64,000 nt of DNA from Pseudomonas sp. ERMR1:02 (GTDB taxonomy: Bacteria > Pseudomonadota > Gammaproteobacteria > Pseudomonadales > Pseudomonadaceae): contig NZ_NKJI01000006.1 of the NCBI RefSeq assembly GCF_002277815.1, positions 62,001-126,000 of the forward strand. The letters run 5' to 3'. The notes under the pieces are model-generated. The model did not search any database, was not told where the DNA came from, and was given only the letters and a program-made list of their open reading frames with translations. The position numbers and the translations under genes are program-made. Below, one piece after another: positions 57,741 through 64,000 of the stretch (the first letter of the stretch is position 1; every line of letters starts with the position of its first letter).

Positions 57741-59687
57741 TCAGGTACGGAACCGGCGCACCAACCCGTCCAGCTCATTCGACAACCCGGCCAGGCTCTG
57801 GGAATCCAGTCGCGCCGAGTTCGCCAGTTCCGCCACCAATTGCGCATCGCCATGGATCTGGCTGATGTGCCGGTTGATGTCTTCGGCCACTTGGTGCTGT
57901 TGCTCCGCCGCCGTGGCGATCTGGGTGTTCATGTCGCGGATCACGTCCACCGATTCGCGAATCTGCCCGAAACTGCTGCGCGCTTCACCGATGCGCGTCA
58001 CCGATTGCTGCGACACTTCCAGGCTTGCATGCATCTGCTGCGTCACCTGGCTGGTGCGTTTGGCCAGATTGCCGAGCAGCCCGTCGATTTCCGCCGTGGA
58101 ATCGGCCGTGCGCTTGGCCAGCGCCCGCACTTCGTCCGCCACCACCGCAAAACCACGACCTTGCTCACCGGCGCGCGCCGCTTCAATGGCCGCGTTCAGC
58201 GCCAGCAGGTTGGTTTGTTCGGCGATCGAGCGAATGGTGCCGAGGATTGACTGAATGTCATTGCTGTCGCGCTCCAGCTGTTGCATCGACTGGGCCGACT
58301 GTTCGATTTCCTGGCTCAGGCGATCCACGCTGCTCACAGCGGCATCGATCTGTTGCTGACCTTCGCGGGCCTGACGCTGGCCACTGTCGGCAGACTCGGC
58401 GGCCTGGCTGCACGAGCGCGCTACTTCGTTGGCGGTGGCGACCATTTCGTGGAACGCCGTGGACACCATGTCCACCGCTTCACGCTGGCGCCCGGCGGCT
58501 TCAGCCATGTCGCTGGATACCTGGGTCGAGCTTTTGGAGGTGGCCAGGATTTTGGTCGCGGCGCCGCCGATGTTCTGGATCAGGTTGCGGATCGCGGTCA
58601 GGAACTGGTTGAACCAGTTGGCCAGTTGCGCGGTTTCGTCGCTGCCACGGATTTGCAGGTTCTTGGTCAGGTCGCCTTCACCTTGGGCGATGCCTTCCAG
58701 GCCGTCGGCCACGCTGCGAATCGGACGTACGATGACGCTGGCGAAACTGGCGCCGACGATGGCGAAGACCACCGCCAGCACGGCTGCGATGATCGCGATC
58801 AACCAGGTCAGTTGCGTCGCAGTGTTCATCACGTCGTTTTGTTTGATCAGGCCGACGAAGGTCCAGCCCAGTTGCTCCGACGGCCAGACATTGGCCATGT
58901 AGCGTTCGCCGTTGAGTTCGACTTCGACCATGCCTTTGCCGGCCTTTGCCAGTTGTGCATAGCCTTCGCCGAGGCTGCTCAGGGCCTTGAAGTTGTGCTC
59001 CGGTTGCTTCGGATCGACCAGCACGGTGCCGGTGTTTTCCAGCAGCATCAGGTAGCCGGTTTCGCCGAGCTTGATCTGTTTGACGATTTCGGTGAGCTGC
59101 TTGAGTGTAACGTCGATGCTGACCACGCCACCGTTGGTGCCTAACTTGTTGTCGATGGTGCGCACGGTACTGACGTATGTCGCATCATCCTGGGCCCAAT
59201 AGTAGGCTTCGGTGCGCAACGGCTTGCCCGGTTTGGCCTGGGCCGCCTTGTACCACGGGCGCTGGCGCGGGTCGTAATTGCTGAGCTTGGCATCGTCCGG
59301 CCACGACACATAACCACCGGCAGCGGTGCCGAGAATGGCATAGGCGTAGGACGGATGGCTGTTACCCAGGTCCTGCAGGAGGCCGAAGACTTTTTTGTCC
59401 ATCTCGCCCTGAGGAATGCTTTCAGCGTTGGCACTCATGTAGGTCTTGAGGCTGTCGTCGGAGTTTTTGATCAGCGGTTGTTTGGCCAGGTACTCGACGT
59501 TCTGGCTGATGCCGTCGAAGAACAATTGCATGGCATTGCTGACCTGACGGATTTCGCGACCGCTGCTATCGACGAATTCGTCCTTGGCATCACTGCGCAA
59601 GTTCAGCACGACGAGGGTGGCGACCAGCACCACGGGCAAACAGGCGATTATTGCAAACGCCCAGGTCAACTTCTGTTTGATGTTCAT
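57741..59687 (-). CDS. Methyl-accepting chemotaxis protein with double Cache sensor
   Basis: Chemoreceptor of 648 residues from ATG 59687 ([20 protein letters not shown]). First helix about 9-30; periplasmic dCache_1 domain (about 35-275); second helix ([19 protein letters not shown], about 283-301); HAMP; signalling domain with [20 protein letters not shown] near 505-524. The sensor has YDPRQRPWY and, further on, a Y and SIDVTL with the aspartate, which resembles the published amino-acid-binding motif of dCache_1 receptors (Arg-x-Trp-Tyr ... Asp); an amino-acid ligand is therefore likely but not shown. Stands alone between REP units and the RIO kinase gene. Confidence 0.88.
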   Translation of the reverse strand: MNIKQKLTWAFAIIACLPVVLVATLVVLNLRSDAKDEFVDSSGREIRQVSNAMQLFFDGISQNVEYLAKQPLIKNSDDSLKTYMSANAESIPQGEMDKKVFGLLQDLGNSHPSYAYAILGTAAGGYVSWPDDAKLSNYDPRQRPWYKAAQAKPGKPLRTEAYYWAQDDATYVSTVRTIDNKLGTNGGVVSIDVTLKQLTEIVKQIKLGETGYLMLLENTGTVLVDPKQPEHNFKALSSLGEGYAQLAKAGKGMVEVELNGERYMANVWPSEQLGWTFVGLIKQNDVMNTATQLTWLIAIIAAVLAVVFAIVGASFASVIVRPIRSVADGLEGIAQGEGDLTKNLQIRGSDETAQLANWFNQFLTAIRNLIQNIGGAATKILATSKSSTQVSSDMAEAAGRQREAVDMVSTAFHEMVATANEVARSCSQAAESADSGQRQAREGQQQIDAAVSSVDRLSQEIEQSAQSMQQLERDSNDIQSILGTIRSIAEQTNLLALNAAIEAARAGEQGRGFAVVADEVRALAKRTADSTAEIDGLLGNLAKRTSQVTQQMHASLEVSQQSVTRIGEARSSFGQIRESVDVIRDMNTQIATAAEQQHQVAEDINRHISQIHGDAQLVAELANSARLDSQSLAGLSNELDGLVRRFRT

Positions 59688-59984
59688 CCGCGCTCCAGAT
59701 TTTCTTGTAGGCCCACGCAGTGCAGATGACTCGCGGTTTATTGGCAGCCGTAAACGTTGTCTATCAACCCGTTTCCGTGAGTGCGGCATCGTTTTTGTCA
59801 GGGAAACGATTGTCGGACAAATCAGTTTGTCACTCAGGACTTCGGCTGTTGCCTGCGGAAATTGAGGGCTGTCGTGAAAAAACCCGCGAACGGTACGTCG
59901 GCACCCCCTCCCCCGATTGGATGGATTGCCGTATAACGAATGACTTTCGCGTGTTTGGTAATAAAGGACCCACAATAAAAGCTG

Positions 59985-60878
59985 ATGAAGACTCCAAAAC
60001 GCATTGAACCCCTGATCGAGGACGGTCTGGTCGACGAGGTGCTGCGCCCACTCATGAGTGGTAAAGAAGCAGCTGTTTACGTGGTGCGCTGCGGTAACCA
60101 GTTACGTTGCGCGAAGGTCTACAAGGAGGCGAACAAACGCAGTTTTCGTCAGGCGGCCGAGTATCAGGAAGGCCGCAAGGTGCGCAACAGCCGTCAGGCC
60201 CGGGCGATGGCCAAGGGCTCCAAGTTCGGCAAGAAAGAAACCGAAGACGCCTGGCAGAACGCCGAAGTAGCGGCACTGTTCCGTTTGGCTAATGCCGGTG
60301 TGCGGGTGCCAAAGCCTTACGACTTCCTCGAAGGCGTACTGCTGATGGAGCTGGTGGCAGACGAGTACGGTGATGCCGCGCCGCGTCTGAACGACGTGGT
60401 GCTGGAGCCGGACCAGGCACGCGAGTATCACGCGTTTCTGATTTCGCAGATCGTGCTGATGTTGTGTACCGGTCTGGTGCACGGTGACCTTTCCGAGTTC
60501 AACGTGCTGCTGACTCCGACCGGCCCGGTGATCATCGACCTGCCGCAAGCGGTGGACGCGGCGGGCAACAACCACGCGTTCAACATGCTGGAGCGGGACG
60601 TGGGCAACATGGCGTCCTACTTCGGGCGGTTTGCGCCGGAGTTGAAGAAGACCCGGTATGCCAAGGAAATGTGGGCCTTGTACGAGGCGGGTACGTTGCA
60701 CCCGGCGAGCGTCCTGACCGGCGAGTTCGACGAACCCGAAGAGTTGGCCGATGTGGGCGGCATCATGCGCGAGATCGAGGCCGCACGCCTGGATGAAGAG
60801 CGCAAGCAAGCGGCCCGTGCTGCGGACGATGCGCCACCGGGCAAAACCGAAGAACCGCCTCCACCTTGGATGCAGTGA
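59985..60878 (+). CDS. RIO1-like atypical serine kinase
   Basis: Cytoplasmic atypical protein kinase of 297 residues, similar to the product of PA4780 in P. aeruginosa. Motifs seen: the flexible phosphate loop [12 protein letters not shown] with the lysine in CAKVYKE, the catalytic loop [12 protein letters not shown], and the metal-binding IIDLPQAVD. The C-terminal 40 residues are charged and rich in Ala/Pro. Substrates are unknown. A strong terminator follows at once, so it is monocistronic. Confidence 0.9.
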   Translation: MKTPKRIEPLIEDGLVDEVLRPLMSGKEAAVYVVRCGNQLRCAKVYKEANKRSFRQAAEYQEGRKVRNSRQARAMAKGSKFGKKETEDAWQNAEVAALFRLANAGVRVPKPYDFLEGVLLMELVADEYGDAAPRLNDVVLEPDQAREYHAFLISQIVLMLCTGLVHGDLSEFNVLLTPTGPVIIDLPQAVDAAGNNHAFNMLERDVGNMASYFGRFAPELKKTRYAKEMWALYEAGTLHPASVLTGEFDEPEELADVGGIMREIEAARLDEERKQAARAADDAPPGKTEEPPPPWMQ

Positions 60879-60889
60879 TTGGTTGATCG

Positions 60890-60918
60890 AAAAAAAACCG
60901 GCTTCGGCCGGTTTTTTT
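60890..60918. terminator. Bidirectional intrinsic terminator after the RIO kinase gene
   Basis: AAAAAAACCGGC-TTCG-GCCGGTTTTTTT, a perfect UUCG-capped stem with A and T runs on both sides, 12 bases after the stop. It can work for both strands and would also insulate cueR. Confidence 0.95.
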
Positions 60919-60958
60919 GTGAATGCGGGTTCGATCAATGTTGCCTGACAGACCGCCA

Positions 60959-61024
60959 TCGCGGGCAAGCCTCGCTCCTACAAGGATGACGCGTGCTCCT
61001 GTAGGAGCGAGGCTTGCCCGCGAA
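60959..61024. repeat. Two REP units in opposite orientation
   Basis: GCGGGCAAGCCTCGCTCCTA followed 21 bases later by GTAGGAGCGAGGCTTGCCCG. The inward-facing arrangement matches the pair at 57664-57730. Confidence 0.85.
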
Positions 61025-61051
61025 AGCGTCCGTTTATTCAACACTTATGTG

Positions 61052-61465
61052 TCATATACGCACCAATTCAGCACAACACCCCGACTCCAGATTCTTGAGA
61101 ATCGGACAATCGGGCCGGTGATCGCCCTGACAATGCTCGACCAGATCCTGCAGCGTATCGCGCAATTGACCGAGTTCACGGATCTTCTGGTTCAGTTCTT
61201 CGATGTGCTGTCGGGCCAATGCCTTTACATCGGCGCTGGCACGCTGTCGGTCCTGCCAAAGCGTCAGCAGCTTGCCGACTTCTTCCAGGGAAAATCCCAA
61301 GTCCCGGGAGCGCTTGATGAACGCCAGGGTATGCAGGTCATCGTCGCCGTACACCCGGTAACCGCTGTCAGTACGATGGGCAGTCTTGAGCAAGCCGATG
61401 GACTCGTAATAACGGATCATCTTCGCACTCAGGCCGCTGTGGCGGGCCGCTTGGCCGATGTTCAT
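61052..61465 (-). CDS. cueR: Copper-responsive MerR-family regulator CueR
   Basis: Cu(I)-sensing activator of copper efflux. The 137-residue protein has the MerR winged helix ([20 protein letters not shown]), a dimer helix, and the metal loop with the two cysteines in [12 protein letters not shown] (about 112-120), the CueR hallmark; a further CC occurs near the C-terminus. The start overlaps the copA stop (ATGA), so it is the second gene of copA-cueR and regulates the operator upstream of copA. Confidence 0.94.
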   Translation of the reverse strand: MNIGQAARHSGLSAKMIRYYESIGLLKTAHRTDSGYRVYGDDDLHTLAFIKRSRDLGFSLEEVGKLLTLWQDRQRASADVKALARQHIEELNQKIRELGQLRDTLQDLVEHCQGDHRPDCPILKNLESGCCAELVRI

Positions 61466-63855
61466 CGGTTGTCCTCCATTTCCTCGGGTTTCCAGGTTTT
61501 CAACAGTAGCGCATTGCTCACCACGCTGACGCTCGACAACGCCATCGCCGCACCGGCCAGCACCGGGTTGAGGAAGCCGAAGGCCGCCAATGGAATGCCG
61601 ATGAGGTTATAGACAAAGGCCCAGAACAGGTTTTGCCGGATCTTCGCGTAGGTCTTGCGGCTGATCTCCAGCGCCGCCGGCACCAGGCGCGGATCGCCGC
61701 GCATCAGAGTGATTCCGGCGGCGTGCATGGCCACGTCAGTACCGCCGCCCATGGCGATGCCAATATCGGCGGCCGCCAATGCCGGTGCATCGTTGATACC
61801 GTCACCAACCATTGCCACCACACCGTTTTTTTTCAGCGCAGCGACCTCGGCGGCTTTGTCCGCCGGTAGTACTTCGGCATGCACGTTGGTGATGCCCAAA
61901 GCATCGGCCACCACTTTGGCACTGCCACGATTGTCACCGGTCAGCAGGTGGCAGCTGATGTGGCGCGCGCTGAGTTGTTGCACGGCTTGCAGCGCGCCGG
62001 GCTTGAGGGTGTCACCGAAGGCGAACAGGCCTAATACTCGCGGCACGGGGCTTTGCTCGATCAGCCAGGACAGGGTCCGACCTTCGGTTTCCCACGCGAT
62101 GGCCGAATCGGCCAGATCACCTGCGCTCAATCCGCTCTCTTCTAAAAGACGTCGATTGCCGAGAGCCAGCCGCCGGCCATTGAGACTACCGGCAATGCCT
62201 CGACCGGTCAGGGATTGGCTGTCAGTGACATCGGCCACAATCAAACTGCGTTCATTGCACGCGTCCAGCACAGCCTTGGCCAACGGATGCTCGCTACCGC
62301 GTTGCAGGGCACCGGCCAATTGCAGCAGGCTGGCATCGTCGCCGTCGATGGCACTCAAGTGTGCGATGCGCGGGGCGCCCGAGGTCAGCGTGCCAGTCTT
62401 GTCAAACACCACCGAACTGACTTCGTGTGCGCGTTCCAGCGCTTCGGCGTCCTTGATCAGAATCCCGTAACGCGCCGCCACCCCGGTGCCGGCCATGATC
62501 GCCGTCGGCGTGGCCAGCCCCAGCGCGCAAGGGCAAGCGATCACCAATACCGCGACAGCATTGATCAGCGCGGTTTCGAGGGGCGCGCCGTATAGCCACC
62601 AGCCAATCAAGGTCGCCAAAGCCAGCAGCAGGACTACCGGCACGAAGATCTGGCTGACTTTATCCACCAGTTTCTGGATCGGCGCTTTAGCCGCCTGAGC
62701 GTCTTCCACCAGACGAATAATCCGCGCCAGCACGGTTTCCGCGCCGAGCGCCTGAGTGCGAACCAGCAAGCGACCTTCGCCATTGATCGCGCCGCCGGTG
62801 ACTTTATCGCCGGGTTGCTTGGGCACCGGCAGGCTTTCGCCACTGATTAACGCTTCGTCGGCATGGCTCTGGCCTTCGACCACTTCACCGTCCACCGGGA
62901 AGCGCTCACCGGGTTTGACCAGGACCAGATCATCAAGGCGCAGGCCGCTGATGGCGACGTCCTGCTCGCGGCCGTCAATCACCTGAATCGCCCGCTCCGG
63001 GCGCAGCGCTTCAAGGGCGCGGATGGCGCTGGCGGTCTGACGCTTGGCGCGGCTTTCCAAGTATTTGCCCAGCAACACCAAGGCGATGACCACCGCAGAA
63101 GCTTCGAAATACAAGTGCGGCATGCGCCCGGCGGCGGTGGCCCATTCGTAGACACTCAAGCCATACCCGGCGCTGGTGCCCAGGGCGACCAGCAAATCCA
63201 TGTTGCCGGCACCGGCGCGCACGGCTTTCCACGCAGCGACGTAAAACCGTGCGCCGAAGATGAATTGCACCGGCGTGGCCAGTGCGAACTGCGCCCAGGC
63301 CGGGAGCATCCAGTGCACGCCGAACGGTTGCAGCAGCATCGGCAATACCAGCGGCAAGGCGAGGGCGATGGCCGCAATCAAGGCCCAGCGCTCACGGTGC
63401 AGGCGGGTCTGTTGGGTATCGGTGGGTGGATGATCGGCTTCCCAGACGCTGGCGGCGTAACCGGCCTTGGTCACAGCGGCGATCAAGGTTTGCGCATCGA
63501 CCTGTCCGAGCAGTTCCAGATGCGCGCGTTCGTTGGCCAGATTCACGCTGACGCTCTTCACCCCCGGCACTTTGTTCAGCGCCCGTTCGACGCGGCCTAC
63601 GCAGGAGGCGCAGGTCATGCCATCGATGCTCAGTTCCAGACTCTGCTGCGGCACGCTGTAACCGGCATTTTCCACGGCCTCCATCAAGGCCGGCAGGCTG
63701 CCGGTTGGCGCCTGAACCCGCGCCTGTTCAGTGGCCAGATTGACACTGACGGCACTGGCACCCAGGACTTTGCTCAAGGCACGCTCGACACGCCCGGCGC
63801 AACTGGCGCAGGTCATGCCGGCAATCGGCAGATCGAAAGTAGTGGATTCGGACAT
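61462..63855 (-). CDS. copA: Cu(I)-exporting P1B-type ATPase CopA
   Basis: Inner-membrane pump moving Cu(I) from cytoplasm to periplasm. The 797-residue protein has two N-terminal heavy-metal domains ([15 protein letters not shown] about 13-27 and [15 protein letters not shown] about 79-93), eight membrane helices, the transport motif [10 protein letters not shown], the phosphorylation site DKTGTLTSG, the SEHPLA nucleotide motif and the hinge [17 protein letters not shown] MerR-type operator precedes it and cueR follows with a 4-base overlap. Complete. Confidence 0.96.
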   Translation of the reverse strand: MSESTTFDLPIAGMTCASCAGRVERALSKVLGASAVSVNLATEQARVQAPTGSLPALMEAVENAGYSVPQQSLELSIDGMTCASCVGRVERALNKVPGVKSVSVNLANERAHLELLGQVDAQTLIAAVTKAGYAASVWEADHPPTDTQQTRLHRERWALIAAIALALPLVLPMLLQPFGVHWMLPAWAQFALATPVQFIFGARFYVAAWKAVRAGAGNMDLLVALGTSAGYGLSVYEWATAAGRMPHLYFEASAVVIALVLLGKYLESRAKRQTASAIRALEALRPERAIQVIDGREQDVAISGLRLDDLVLVKPGERFPVDGEVVEGQSHADEALISGESLPVPKQPGDKVTGGAINGEGRLLVRTQALGAETVLARIIRLVEDAQAAKAPIQKLVDKVSQIFVPVVLLLALATLIGWWLYGAPLETALINAVAVLVIACPCALGLATPTAIMAGTGVAARYGILIKDAEALERAHEVSSVVFDKTGTLTSGAPRIAHLSAIDGDDASLLQLAGALQRGSEHPLAKAVLDACNERSLIVADVTDSQSLTGRGIAGSLNGRRLALGNRRLLEESGLSAGDLADSAIAWETEGRTLSWLIEQSPVPRVLGLFAFGDTLKPGALQAVQQLSARHISCHLLTGDNRGSAKVVADALGITNVHAEVLPADKAAEVAALKKNGVVAMVGDGINDAPALAAADIGIAMGGGTDVAMHAAGITLMRGDPRLVPAALEISRKTYAKIRQNLFWAFVYNLIGIPLAAFGFLNPVLAGAAMALSSVSVVSNALLLKTWKPEEMEDNR

Positions 63856-63884
63856 GGGGCACGCTCCCTGTAGAAGATGTCTAC

Positions 63885-63915
63885 AGGATCAACCTTGCCA
63901 TGCTGGCAAGGTCAA
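63885..63915 (-). promoter_or_regulatory. CueR-controlled copA promoter
   Basis: On the minus strand: -35 TTGACC (63915-63910), a 19-base spacer TTGCCAGCATGGCAAGGTT containing the dyad CTTGCCA...TGGCAAG, and -10 GATCCT (63890-63885), 30 bases before the copA ATG. The over-long spacer and central palindrome are the standard MerR/CueR layout, nearly the same as the E. coli copA promoter. Confidence 0.88.
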
Positions 63916-63957
63916 GCACCAATCTGCAAATTGTCGCAGTTCCCACAGGGTTTTGTG

Positions 63958-64000
63958 TTAGTAACCCAAGCCTGCGCGCTTGAGGTACATCCCTTCCTGC
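63958..64000 (-). CDS. 3' end of a gene continuing past the window
   Basis: Thirteen sense codons and a TAA stop at 63960-63958 read QEGMYLKRAGLGY on the minus strand. The coding look is only suggestive and the product cannot be named. Confidence 0.4.
   Translation of the reverse strand, partial: QEGMYLKRAGLGY

Noticed and set aside
13329..61024. REP arrays as a CRISPR locus
   Set aside because: The repeats are inverted pairs scattered between genes, not direct repeats with regular unique spacers, and there are no cas genes.

Overview
The window is chromosomal DNA from a Pseudomonas of the fluorescens lineage. The evidence is high GC, dense REP/REPIN palindromes of the GTAGGAGCGAGGCTTGCCCG type between genes, and a long gene order (retS, purD, purH, fis, dusB, DUF3426, prmA, accC, accB, aroQ, dsbD, ctpL, gcbA, DUF2333, NUDIX, SUI1, speA) that matches, as far as I recall it, the P. 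aeruginosa PA4856-PA4839 region.

Layout. 0-8.4 kb: late aerobic cobalamin (corrin ring) genes, with cbiD-cobL on the minus strand and cobG-cobH-cobI-cobJ on the plus strand. Two AT-richer genes of unknown function lie at 2.0-2.7 and 7.6-8.4 kb, and their products are distant paralogues of each other. 8.4-32 kb: conserved housekeeping and signalling block (MarC, RetS, purine synthesis, Fis/DusB, PrmA, fatty-acid and shikimate enzymes, DsbD, a chemoreceptor, a diguanylate cyclase, SpeA). 32-36.6 kb: a short VgrG, a DUF4123 adaptor, a lipoprotein esterase and a MATE exporter. 36.9-50 kb: an orphan type VI secretion (T6SS) island with a long VgrG carrying a C-terminal extension, a small membrane protein, a class-3 lipase effector, a lipoprotein, a PAAR tip, an unknown membrane protein, TssM and TssF. 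No other core T6SS genes are present. 50-64 kb: small membrane protein, MazG-like protein, CmoM, two DUF4136 lipoproteins, a MaoC/FabG/thiolase acyl-CoA module with an AraC regulator, a Cache chemoreceptor, a RIO kinase, and the CueR/CopA copper efflux pair with its operator.

A property of the sequence itself matters for anyone using this annotation. At least fifteen, probably sixteen, single-base deletions fall in homopolymer runs and break otherwise full-length genes (cobI, cobJ twice, speA, esterase, MATE, long vgrG, lipoprotein twice, tssM, tssF, small membrane protein, cmoM, a DUF4136 gene, MaoC dehydratase, thiolase). Adding one base at each site restores a whole-codon gene of family length in every case. 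Because essential-type genes are hit in the same way as accessory ones, I treat these as probable sequencing or assembly errors, annotate the genes full length, and give the positions.

How the parts fit: RetS is known in P. aeruginosa as a switch controlling RsmA-dependent T6SS and biofilm genes, and GcbA makes c-di-GMP. The accessory T6SS modules sit just beyond this regulatory block, but nothing in the sequence links them directly.
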